Source of the DNA: Panicum virgatum
Lineage: Eukaryota > Streptophyta > Magnoliopsida > Poales > Poaceae
Reading direction: 5' to 3'
DNA: 64,000 bases
Assembly: GCF_016808335.1 (NCBI RefSeq)
Contig: NC_053145.1
Coordinates: 26,981,120-27,045,119 of the forward strand
Under the pieces are notes generated by a model that saw only the letters and a list, made by a program, of their open reading frames with translations, ran no database searches and was not told the DNA's origin. This document shows, one piece after another, positions 11,365 to 21,908 of this stretch. The position numbers were made by a program, and so were the translations under genes. The stretch's first letter is position 1. Every line of letters begins with the position of its first letter.

Positions 11365-12956
11365 GCCGCGTGGAGATGTTTTAATTTGTTTGCTTAAATT
11401 TGTTTCGTTTTCTCTTGTTTGAAACTAGTTTGCTCTGTCGTTTTGTATATTATTTGTCTGTGATATTGTGGTGATGTGTCATATATCTATCTGGCATTAT
11501 CAAACTTTAATTATACATATTTTGGTTACCAAAATTTGGGCATGCGAAAGTGCTGGCAAGAAATTTGAAACTCAGTTCAGTCTAATTTCAGTCTTATATT
11601 CAAACTTGAAGGGAATCATTCATTTCCATAACAGAACCATACATGAACTAGCATGTCAGTCTCATAGTACTACTCCAAAATAGAACGCGCGCAAGGAAGG
11701 CGCCTTCTGGTCAACGCGACGGGTCGTCGTCCCATCATGGTCTGCGCGACAGGTCATCGTCCCATCCCCCTGGTCAGCACTCTTTGTGATTGATAGATGC
11801 AACTTGACCAATTGACGTGGCGTACAAAAAACTCTATAAAATTATTAGAGTGGGGATGAGGACGATCTATAGGCACAGTGCAAAAAGACCTCCCTGCAAT
11901 TTACGATGCACATTTAAAAAAACCAACACTTTGGAGTGTTCATCTTCTCCTTCAATTTCCACTACAATGATCATATGCACATACGATGAGATACTCATCA
12001 TCCCTCTAACATATGCACAGACTACAAGAAAAATGCACTTCACAGTATCAAAAGACTACATATAGGTTAGGATTGCCTAGACACCAAATGTCGTTGGCAA
12101 CTTCACCTTCATTGCCGTGTTGTAACTTAGTGTACGCAATGCTAAGACATATTTCTATTAAGGTATAAAATCGAACAGGATACACTCGACGAAGTTGAAT
12201 CCATTTGCTATGTGAACATTTTCCAAGAAATTCGCAAAAAAAAACAACTAATTCGGACAAGAATTGAGAAATCTATACAAGTTTAAAGTTTTCATTATGA
12301 ATCAAAGTACAACACCGATTAGCCGAACCGCTGTCCACTGGTCAGTGTGCGCCACGACCCACGCGGTGATGCCGCTGGGTCCCACATGTCATAGGCAAAA
12401 GGGCTTCAGCTTTTGGAGGGAAACATCAGCGGTGTCCCCACCGAATTCCCAACAGTTGTGCCCACCCCAAAGCCACTGACATATTGGCCCCAGTAGCCAA
12501 GGCCCAGAAGCAAGTGACATCACACCGCATGGCACTCGATTCACCAACTAGGAGAGGCACCTTCTGCACGTGGGGATGCGGCTGTGGGATTGTCAAGCGG
12601 GTCCCACCTTGTCCATGAGTTGTGCACTCAGTTGTTCACTCACGTTCATGTTTTTTTTGGATTCTTAATGAAAACTACAAATATGTAAAGATTTGTCATC
12701 TGTATTCCAAATCAGGTGTTTTTTCCTAAATTCTTAGGAGAAGATCATCTATCACTTCGAGGCCATAGCATCGTGTTACACTAGTTTCATTTACTAGTTT
12801 AATCAAAAAAAGTTTCATTTACTAGTTTGTTATAAATAGATTATCCTAAAGATTTTGTATTTTGGCAATGTGCTTTTGTTTTTAAGCATAACTTACACCT
12901 CCCTGGAAGTTGCATTTACGATGCACCTTTAAAAAAGAACCAACACTTTTATAGTA
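11365..12956. other. Non-coding interval downstream of gene A
   Basis: The first ~100 bases look like a 3' untranslated region (T-rich, ttgttt repeats). No protein-like frame longer than ~80 codons convinces. A repeated phrase gacgggtcgtcgtcccatc / gacaggtcatcgtcccatc occurs near 11728 and 11750. A partly CACTA-like phrase (actacaagaaaaatgcac) near 12020 has no partner. Confidence 0.4.
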
Positions 12957-13303
12957 GGCCAAAATCATGTGTTTTTTTTCTAACTTCGTAGAATTACATT
13001 ATCCACCAGGTGCACTAGATTTTATAGTAGAATAAGAGTTTGATTTCTAACATTCTATGACAAACATCATCTTTGTTCACCACAATCTCCAATATAGATG
13101 TTAATTGACAAGTACCTTTTGGGAATATGGACATCTTATATATCCCACTACATATTTTAGTTGTCATTAACCTTGTCAAAGAATCAAGACTTGGATGCAT
13201 GGTCAAGTATCCTAGCACAGCACCACAAAGAGCCATAAGGATGTACACATGCTTACTCACACATTCATGGAAAATATGGACTCACACATTCATGGAAAAG
13301 AAC
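12957..13303 (+). repeat. Dispersed ~450-bp repeat, copy 2 (shortened), with a small tandem duplication
   Basis: Matches the 8975-9432 copy from ggccaaaatcatgtgttttt to catgcttac. At its right end the phrase actcacacattcatggaaaa is duplicated in tandem (13256-13303). The minisatellite units present upstream of copies 1 and 3 are missing here. Confidence 0.8.
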
Positions 13304-13744
13304 GACGTTATTTGGACAAAAAAATGTGCATTTTAAACATGAACAAAGTTTTTGTTAAGAATCAAATTACAAAAATAACAACTTCGCCAAGAATTGACAT
13401 GAATTGGAGATGAACACGCGCATATGCACAAGTGGGATCCATGAGTCAGTCATACAGCCGGTAGGCACTGGTCAACCCTGCACGCAGTTTGCCCCCCTCC
13501 TCTTCCGGTTACACAACATACCCAATTGTGTCTCTATGACGCGTGGGTCCAATGATGCTGGGCCCCAGGAGTCAGTGATTGATCACTTGAAACGGCCCTT
13601 TACATGCACTACCGAAGCGGCACCGGCGGATTCTACCAATCCACCCCCACGTCTCGCCCCTTCACCACGCCTTTCTCCCCAATCTGTCCCATCAAGTCCT
13701 GCTCGCCGTCGCGCTCTCGCCGCCGCGCTTCCTCCATCTGCGAC

Positions 13745-14665
13745 ATGGTTGGCGCAACCCACTCCCGCAGCTACACCCCCGACTCCATGACGGGCGTAGA
13801 GGCCAGTAGGCGCCAGGGTCGCCCTCTCGTGCCCGCTTCCCCTCCTGCGGCCGACATTATTGTTGCGCCGCCTGTAGTGGAGCACCACTCCACGAACCAG
13901 AGGCGCGACCGGCGAGAAAGGTTCTCAAGGACCAGCAACGCGTGCCCGAGGAGGAGGACGACGATGAACCGAAGCCGCCGCCAGGAGGCAGAGGATCCGG
14001 CGGTGCCTCTCGTCCCCAGACCCGAGGAGGACGAGTATGGCGTCGTCGAAATCCTCGATGTGATGCCTCCTGTCTTCGCGGCACACGACGCCCACGCGCA
14101 GCCTCCACTTCTTCCGGTTAGAAAGCATTCATGTTCAATTATATCAGTACTAACTTAATAGCATCAAATGGATTCAAAATATATTTTGATTTGTTCGAGA
14201 TAAATTTATCTCTCGCATTCATTTTCTTGTTAAATTATTTGAATATTGACTACATGTAGCATGAAATGGATTCTAAATCTGTTTTGAACTATTTGAGATT
14301 AATCAAGCACTTGTATTAATCCTAGGTTTGAGATTCTAATACTGACTCTAATTTTGTTAATGAAGATTCCTGACCATGAACATGTCTTCCTGTTCAATGA
14401 AAAGATCACTGTCCATTGCTCATTTTCTCATGACAGCGATGAGGAGACTGGTGAAAGGCCGAAGCCGTCGAACAGGGAGGTGAGATATGGTGCCCCTACC
14501 ACAAAACCCTTCATTCCAATTATGTATATGCTAACTTGCACCTTTGTGAATTTACAGATCAGGCGAGAGGCCGAGAGGCTTCGCGTCCTCCTCAAGTGCA
14601 AATATTTCGGGTCGCAGCCATCCTCCGCTCCTTTTGAAGCGAGATGGTGCATGGACTGTCCATAA
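13745..14665 (+). CDS. Predicted three-exon gene, function unknown
   Basis: Three exons join in phase with canonical GT-AG borders: exon 1 13745-14116 (MVGATHSRS...), intron 14117-14365, exon 2 14366-14479, intron 14480-14557 (78 bp), exon 3 14558-14665 ending in TAA. Both introns are phase 0. The 197-residue product has a Pro- and Arg-rich, probably disordered N-terminal half, an acidic segment ending EYGVVEILDVMPPVF, exon 2 with IPDHEHVFLFNEKITVHCSF followed by an acidic patch, and a basic exon 3 ending FEARWCMDCP. I recognise no domain. The GC-rich first exon against AT-rich introns is typical of grass genes. An earlier in-frame start at 13604 is possible. The short intron's length is a multiple of three, so its retention would keep the frame. 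Expression is not known. Confidence 0.5.
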
Positions 14666-15298
14666 TTATGTTCTATACCTAGGAGATCGAGACATCGTTT
14701 CAGAAATGTGGTTCTGCCTGATGGACAACTATTGTATTGGCACTATTGTTGCACCTTATGAAATTTATGTTCCTTTTGTCATTATAATATATATCTTTTA
14801 ACTATTTGTCGCTGGTGAATGGTTTTGTTCTTGAGTGTCATAATTATATAAGTATTACTGTCAATAGTTTTTGAGTGAAAATGGAATTATACCACAGTAG
14901 ACCAGTGTCTTTCTCCATTTGTGAATTTCCATTGTGTCACTTACTAATGATGGGTCCCACATGTGAAAATGAGTTAGCAGAAGGCAACTTCTGGTATAAT
15001 TTCCATTTGTGAAACTTGTTCTTATTTTTTGCATATCACCTGAGTTCGTCAAGAATTGCAGAATATAAACATGTTTTTTTTAGTACGAATCAACAAAGCA
15101 ACAAATAAAAAGATAAAAACAGGACCTTGTTATCAAAACACCGACTTTGCGCAATACATTCTCATTTTCGAGATATAGGTTCGAACCCTGTCTCCACCAA
15201 GTTTTTAAATTTATTTTAATTTAATGTGCTATTAAAAATACACATTCTGCACACAAATGTGGGTGCTACCTATCGGTGACAGAAATCTATATCGTGTT
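14666..15298. other. Non-coding interval with an isolated tRNA-like B box
   Basis: A 3' untranslated-like region of the preceding gene is followed by AT-rich DNA. At 15178-15188 the sequence GGTTCGAACCC, followed by ctgtctccacca, looks like the T-arm and acceptor end of a tRNA, but no matching 5' half or box A is visible. Degraded minisatellite sequence lies near 15260-15298. Confidence 0.4.
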
Positions 15299-15725
15299 TG
15301 TGACTGAAATGCGGGTCCCACCTATCGGCGCTGGTTATTCACCTGTTCTTTATCGGTTCTTAATGGCGCTTATTATATTTGGATTGAATCCAAAGCAAAA
15401 ACTTTAAACAAGTATAGATTTCCCATATGTAGGCCAAAATCATGTGTTTTTTTTTTAACTTTGTAGAATTACATTATCCACCAGGTGCACTAGTTTTTAT
15501 TGTAGAATATGAGTTTGATTTCTAACATTCTTTGACAAACATGATCTTTGCTCACCATAGTCTCCAATAGAGATGAAAATTGACAAGTACCTTTTGGGAG
15601 TATGGACATCTTATACCCCACTACTCATCTTAGTTGTCATTAACCTTGTCAAAGAAGCAAGACTTGGATACATGGTCAAGTATCGTACCACAACAGCACA
15701 AGAGCCATAAGGATGTACTCATCCT
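15299..15725 (+). repeat. Dispersed ~450-bp repeat, copy 3
   Basis: Aligns by eye over its full length with copy 1, including cttattatatttggattgaa and ccttttgggagtatggacat. It lies ~530 bp upstream of gene B. Confidence 0.85.
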
Positions 15726-15967
15726 TCCTAACACATTCATGGAAAATATGGACTCAACAATTGTTTTAAGTTGTATAAGGTTGGATTTGTTAAGGAGCAT
15801 GATGCAAACAACATAATTAATTTATAACTACACTTGTTCAAAATTAAAGCTGTGTCAAACATTTGAAATTGATAATAATGGCTGCTTTACGTGTTCTCAA
15901 TATGGAAGCGTAATTTTGTTTGTCACCGACAGGCGGGACCCACGACAGTGTGATTACGTGTCTGCCC

Positions 15968-15975
15968 TATAAAAG
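15968..15975 (+). promoter_or_regulatory. TATA box upstream of gene B
   Basis: A TATAAAAG octamer lies in GC-balanced DNA 285 bp before the ATG of gene B. That is a plausible distance for a promoter with a long 5' leader. No other core element was assigned. Confidence 0.5.
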
Positions 15976-16252
15976 CGCAATTTTCTTAAAGCCAGTACCG
16001 TGCGACCCCCTAAATCTAATTTTCTGTGGATCTAATATTTTCCCTCCATCTTCCTCCAATAATTTCATTTCAAGTCTAAAATTCCCACCCCTAATCCCGC
16101 GCATATAAGCTATCCGATCCCACACATGGCCCGGCGGTGGTTCTTTTCCTTCTCCCCTGGCTTCTCGCCTTCATCTACTACCTGATCTTCGTAGGAGTGC
16201 ACCGCCATGCATATCCACTCCCCCCGCGTGTGTGACGAACTGCAATCGCTCC

Positions 16253-17136
16253 ATGGAGAAAGTCGCCGCGGCACGCTACGAGGCGTCGAGGCTGGTGCAA
16301 CTCCCGACGGAACTGACGATTGAGATCGCCTCCCGCGTCGCTGCTCAGTCAGAGGACGCCATTGCGGATCTCGGCAATCTGCATGCAACCTGCAAGGCAA
16401 TGTGCATGGTGTGCGGCGCCGCCAAGTTCGGCCGACGCCTAGCCCTGCGTCGTGTGCTGCGGCATCGATTCTACCTGGGACCGGAGTATCGCGCGACGCT
16501 CATCATCGGACTGGCCACTGTTGGCAACCCGGAGGCCTGCTTCCGCAGCGGGATGTGCCTCGTCTTCGAGAAGCAGCGCGGCACAATCATGCCGTGCCTC
16601 GACCCGCTTAGGCGTGCCGTGGAGGCGGGCCACAAAGTAGCGATTTACGCCCTCGCCCTCTTGCTCTACAGGCCCAACAGCGGCGATGGCGACGACGACG
16701 AGGCCCGGCGGCTCCTGCGCATGGTCGAGGGACCCGAACTGGGCGCGCCGCGCTTCCTTGGAACAACAAGACTTGTACGAAATGACACTTCCGGATCATT
16801 TCGGCGTTGTGGGACTTGGCGCCGTCGGCGGTTGGTGTGCCGACGCCCGTGCATCGCCAGGATGAACATCAGTGTGCGGGAGGCGGCTGTGGCGAGCACG
16901 CAGGATGGTATGCTTGGTACTCGTGGCGCAGGTTCTGCAGCGAGGAGTGTCGGATCTGCAACGAGTGTGATTGGTTCTTCTACACAGTCATGGAAACGTT
17001 GAATGAAAAATTTTTGCCAGGTAAAAATCCCCATGACTCTACCAAATGCAAAAGACCAACTTCCCAGTGTCACAACTTCTCCTATCTTAAGCTACAGCTG
17101 AATAGACCAAATTTTATGTGTACTAGTGTGGTATGA
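16253..17136 (+). pseudogene. F-box/SEL1/zinc-finger-like gene B, frameshifted
   Basis: The ATG at 16253 opens MEKVAAARYEASRLVQ, then LPTELTIEIASRV (F-box-like), a conserved LHATCKAMCMVCG segment, VGNPEACFRSGM, and a SEL1-like motif AVEAGHKVAIYALALLLYRPN. The homologous C-terminus with Cys pairs (CAGGGCG...FCSEECRICNECDWFF) continues in another frame. The frame is therefore lost near 16745-16760, and the second frame has a TGA near 16780 before reading to 17136. Gene B is closer to gene C than to gene A. The likely ancestral role is an F-box adaptor of an SCF ubiquitin ligase (family knowledge). A nearby TATA box suggests it was once transcribed as it stands. Confidence 0.7.
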
Positions 17137-17535
17137 GGCACAAAAAATTGTACTATTTTTGTTGATGATAGAATCGTATGAAGTTTAATTTCTTTAGTTT
17201 TTTCCATTGTGTTGAACGAGTGCTGTTTGGTGAATACTTAAATTTGAAGTGCTTTTTTTGGACTCTAATCTGAATTCCCCACTTCCATCTTCACCTCTGT
17301 ATATTCCAATCTAGTTAATGCGGCGGGTCCCACAAGTCGGCGCCGCTGCTATTGTTCCCGCGCTCAGAAACCGAGGAGACGCGGCGGAACCATCAAGAAC
17401 ACGCCCTTCCCCTTCCCCTTCCCCTACCATCAAATTGGGGTTTTCTCATCTGTTCCTCGCATCCAATCGATCAACATCCCCTCCTCACAGCCTCCCAGCG
17501 CACGCCCTCTGCATCCCTCGTCTTCCTCACATCTG

Positions 17536-18230
17536 ATGGAGAATCTCTCGACTGAGATTGCAGTTGAGATCGCCGCCCACCTCGCCGAGTCTTCATACTT
17601 CGCGGTGGCCGAGGTCGGCTCCCTGAAGGCGACCTGCAAGAAAATGCGACAGATTTGCCGCATGCCGGAGGTCGGGCAGCGCCTTGTAGTGCATCCCCTG
17701 CTGCCGATTGGGTCGTGGGATTTGTACTACGACAACGGCTTCCACCAGAACATCATCATCAATCTGTCCAAGGTTGGCAACCCGGTGGCGTGCTTCTTCG
17801 CGGGGATGCGCAAGGTCTTGGTGGAGGCGCGCAGCGATCTCCAGCCTAGCCTTGACATGCTCGAGTGCGCCGCCAAGGCCGGGCATCAAGTCGCCATGTA
17901 CGTCCTCGCCGTGTACAAGTACAGGCCCAACAGCGGCGCCGAAGAAGATGCCAGTGCCACGGAGCTATTTAGGAAGATCGAAGGCGACAACACAGGGGCG
18001 GGAGCACCAGCGACATGGACGAACACAGCTTGTGGGCGAACGTCATGCCCCTAACTCGTAGGGTTCCCGTGCAGAAGCCAGTGTCTCGCGTTCACAACGA
18101 CCATCGGTGCGCCAGCCGGCCCATGTGTGGTTCAGACGATGCCGCCTGGGAAGGACGCCAACTCTTTTGCAGCGAGGAGTGTAGGATTAGATTAGAGAGT
18201 GCAGCTTACTTTAATTCAGTGTGGCCTTGA
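17536..18230 (+). pseudogene. F-box/SEL1/zinc-finger-like gene C, frameshifted near its C-terminus
   Basis: The ATG at 17536 starts MENLSTEIAVEIAAHLAES, aligned with the F-box-like start of gene B. It continues with LKATCKKMRQICRM, VGNPVACFFAGM and the SEL1-like AAKAGHQVAMYVLAVYKYRPN. This frame stops at 18054 after 172 residues. The family's Cys-rich end (CASRPMCGSDDAAW...FCSEECRIRLESAAYF) is encoded in another frame (18015-18230), so an indel lies near 17990-18010. The 172-residue form would keep the F-box and SEL1 parts and lose the zinc site. It lies 400 bp downstream of gene B in the same direction, a tandem duplicate. Confidence 0.7.
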
Positions 18231-18802
18231 TTATTGTAGCTAAGGTAGCAATGTAGGTTGGTTATCTGTGTGTGGTGATATATTTTGCTGAAGATCTTGC
18301 AGACTAGATGAACCAGAAAAGGCATTAAGTAATTCAGTTAACATCAGGAATTCAATTGTTCTGACAGTTCAGTTGACTACTTTCTTTCTTTCAGTTAACA
18401 GGATTTCAGTTAATATCAGGAATTCAGTGAGGAGAGGGATGACGAAGACAAGAGGTTCTTAGATCCTATCAGGTGATGGTCCTTCACTTGAAGCTGTTCG
18501 GTGTGCTCTCGGGTGGAACTTCAAGAAGTTCAGCAAATAAACTCGAAGCATGTCTCTAAAGTTGTGTCTTTGGTCCATGTGTCTCTGAACTTAATTATGC
18601 CGATGTGGATCATGTTTGTGATCCTTAATTAGTGTGGTGTCCTCGTGGCTCGTGAAGCCTATGTGTAAACTCAGTCCTCATATATCGTATGCACTGGTTG
18701 CCTATCCTTAGTTGGTTACTTAATTTGTGTGATGCATGTTACTCTGGTACTAAATTTTTCTGATGCATGTTATTCTAGTACTGTCTATCTGGATAATCTT
18801 GT
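18231..18802. other. 3' untranslated-like DNA downstream of gene C
   Basis: T-rich non-coding sequence with a repeated phrase cagttaacatcaggaattca / cagttaatatcaggaattca near 18336 and 18410. It ends where the LTR at 18803 begins. No gene is seen. Confidence 0.45.
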
Positions 18803-20496
18803 TGTTGGCGTTTCTTATGCATGATTAGAATAGATATTCTGCAAGCGCACAGAATCACTGTTGTAGCACTTCACCTTGGAGTATTCCAGGGTATCGTATT
18901 TTTCCTCAGGGAAGCAGTATGGTAAAGAGTATCGTAAGAATGATAACCGTACTAGCTTGATCGACCAACTAACTAGACGGGGGTAAGCCAGATAGGTAAG
19001 TGAGATAAATGTCCAGACAATGACCGAGTGACACACGGAGATTCTAATCCTTTGAGAGGTAACCGCTGGGAGGACAACGAGCGAGATAAGACACCTGATA
19101 CACTTCTGAACTATCGAGCTAGCCTCTCTAGATTAGGCTAAACACCTAACTAGTTCTTGTTAAAGCAGATCTTACTTCGGTGGCCGGAAGAGGGAGGACT
19201 TCAGAAAGGGATGAGAGGGGAGTCCAATGGCAACCTGCACTACTGCTATGAAAACACCCGAATGTGGTGGACTACAAAGGACGGATAGGGTTGTCACCAC
19301 CTACTGACTACCACAACGGTTCCGTGGGGTGGAACAGACTTTCTAGCTAACACTAAGGTCAGACACCACGTCTGCACTCGGTGTTAGGATTTCTCTCGAG
19401 GCCGTCGAGAGAAATCCCCCTCAACCTAGAGCACTAACTTGATATACTCTAGTCCGGGCGAGAAAACTCGTAAGATAAGTTTCCGATCACTAAGAAATAT
19501 AACTTAGCCTAAGCTAAAGGAAAACTTCTGTGCTCAAGCTGAACCTCAGACTTGAGTAAATGAAAGACTACGGAAAGTAAATCTGACTCAGAAAAGTAAA
19601 GAAGATAACTTATATTAATAAAGTCAAAAGAAAGATACAAGAGCTATACCAGACTTTCGACGACTCCTGAATCCCGAGCAAGCTCGACTTGACTCTAACT
19701 CCCAAGCTACTAACCTACTCTAGAAACTACAAGTGGAAGAGAAGAGCTCCAATGGTCTGTGTCTTGAGTGATGGATGGTGCTTCTATTTATAGCCCTCCC
19801 AAGGTCGGTTCTGGCGGTTACTGTAGGTAACGTCGGTTGAAAGCAGGTAATATCGTTGTGTTTAACTTCCACGCCAAACCCCAGCTTGAGGGGCTTCCAT
19901 GCGGGTCCGGCCGGCCTCCCCTAGGCCGACCGGCCTAGGGATGCCGCCACGTGTCCACCGCCTTTCGGACAGTGGCTCTGATCCTCTCCTGGAGTCGGTT
20001 GGCAGTTGGCTTCGGTTGGCGGTTGCATGTGCTAGGCTGGCCAGCCTAGGGGAGGCCGGCTGGCCTCCCTCTGGCCCATCTCGGCCTCTGGTTTTGCCGA
20101 GACTCCGCTCTGCTTTTGTGCCTTCTCCAGGGAAGTGGGTTGCTGAAGTATATTTGATCTTGGGCTGTCTTGTAAGTCTTTGGACCAAAGTTGATGCCTT
20201 TTGGTGTATCCAATTCAACCAGAGCCCAACCCTCGACTCAAAGCCTCATGAGTGTGTCTCATGGCCACTAGATCAAAGCCGGGGCCGTGCTCTTGGAGGT
20301 GCCAGGCCGGCCGGCCTAGGAGAGGCCGGTCGGCCTGGGTTTCTGCCCAATTTTGGTACACCTGCTCCTACAATCAAAACTCATCCAAAACTTGTGGAAC
20401 TCATTAGAATTAAAAAATATGAATGGAACATAGTGTAAAGCTCAATTTATTTCCGAGAAGTTGACGGCTTAGAATGTGAAATTATGGCCGTCAACA
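18803..20496 (-). repeat. 3' LTR of the Athila-like element (~1.7 kb)
   Basis: Read on the minus strand the LTR begins TGTTGACGGCCATAATTTC at 20496 and ends ...CGCCAACA at 18803, giving TGTTG/CAACA termini. The first ~37 nt form an inverted repeat (GTTGACGGC / GCCGTCAAC). Clusters of GGCCGGCC- and CCTAGG-type palindromes lie at ~19905-20085 and ~20295-20340. The part near 19190-19450 is related to 31300-31500. Confidence 0.7.
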
Positions 20497-20508
20497 CCCC
20501 CAAGATTA
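20497..20508 (-). other. Polypurine tract of the Athila-like element
   Basis: Minus-strand AATCTTGGGGG lies directly against the LTR start TGTTGACGG, the position used to prime plus-strand DNA synthesis. A similar tract (AAGCTTGGGGGGTGG) lies ~1.4 kb inward at ~21885-21899, just after the ORF1 acidic tail. Confidence 0.7.
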
Positions 20509-21908
20509 AACTTTTGTTTGTCCTCGAGCAAAGCTTAAACTGAGGCACGGTGGATTAGAAGTTGCATCAATGTTTACCCCCTTGCAGGTACCTTGTGCAC
20601 ATCATATTACTCTTCCTGTCTGTACTTATGAAAAGTTGGCTCATACCTAAGGTTTTGGAAGATGGGGCGTATTCGTTTTTCATCCCTCGGTCTTGAGCGG
20701 TTGTTGAACTGAACAACCTTCACCGGAATGTTCCCTGCTACCTGTTCAGGTTCCCAACTCGGATTTTTGCAAGAATTTTTCAAAAGAGGTTTAGGTTTCC
20801 CATTGGTACTCTCGAGTCGCTCAAAGTGTATGATCCTCACCTATGGTCGAGAAATCTGACCATCTTCTTCCTATCTCTAAAGTTGATATGTGGAGTTTAT
20901 GGGTAGGAAGATGTATGCGTACCATGGTTACCTGTATTGCTTAGCCGAAGGGTAATCCAAGTCGGGGTCGGTACTTTGCCAAATTTAGGTCTCATGGAAC
21001 ATGGGGTATTTGGAGGGTATGAAGTGAATGGAGTGGATGGCTTCCCATTTGAATTTCGTTGAACTCCATTATTTACAACTTGGAATGGAGAGTGGGCTTC
21101 TCTTTTTCTTTTCTCTTCTTTTTTTAAAGAAGATAACTCCACTCTCCTTTGCTGATATATCTTTGATTCTATGGAGTTTTGAATGGGAAGCTTTTGTGGA
21201 ATGAACTGTGGTTTTTGATATGGTGATTGCAGGGGAGCATAGCTGGCAAGAGTGGATGTCAATACCCGGAGTTGGTGACTGATAGGCCAGCTATGTTTGG
21301 GCTAGCAAATGGTGGATTTTTGTGGGATGAAGACCTGTAGAAGGCAAGTACCATTCCTGAAGTGGATGTACCATTAGACAAAGCTCAAGGTAACTTCAGA
21401 TAACTCAAAAACGGGTTTATGCAATATAAGGCTCTGGATGGGTCATTTTAACAATGGGAAACCTTCACCAAAATTTTAGTTTTAAAAGAATTCTGAGGGG
21501 TTCCCTACTAGAGCAAGCAGTTTAAATTCCGGTTTGGGCTATCTCGAATCCCGCAACAACTTAGACTTCAGAAATTAAACTCATGCCTCCACACAACCAA
21601 ATTTTGAGTGGAACTACTATGTGCCAACTAATTCAGGTACTAGGAGAGTAAAAAGCTGTAAACGAGGCACATACAGAGTTTAAACAGAGCAACTATTCAT
21701 CATTTCCAAAGTGAGAGCTTACACGGATTTCCACTCATATACATTTTATTCAAAGCATGGAAATATTTTTGGGATTTTTGTTAAGAGATTATTTATTTCT
21801 ACTATTTTTATTTATTTTGTTATTTTTTTGGCATGGCTACTGAATAGAAAGAACGGGTGCGATGACTTACCTGGCGGTGTGACTCCACCCCCCAAGCTTC
21901 GATGAAGT
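20509..21908. other. Internal untranslated part of the Athila-like element
   Basis: Between ORF1 and the polypurine tract, minus-strand frames up to ~120 codons exist but show no known motif. The phrase tttgtcctcgagcaaag next to the tract is typical of this region in related grass elements. No independent gene is called. Confidence 0.5.

Noticed and set aside
12017..12040. CACTA-like terminus (actacaagaaaaatgcac)
   Set aside because: The leading CACTA is altered and no second terminus, subterminal repeats or transposase-like sequence is nearby.
15178..15202. tRNA gene or SINE (GGTTCGAACCC followed by ctccacca)
   Set aside because: Only a T-arm-like end is present; no acceptor 5' strand, D-arm or box A could be matched upstream.
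19899..20438. Plus-strand 179-codon ORF in the Athila-like LTR
   Set aside because: Runs through the GGCC-rich palindrome cluster, antisense to the LTR, with no recognisable domain.
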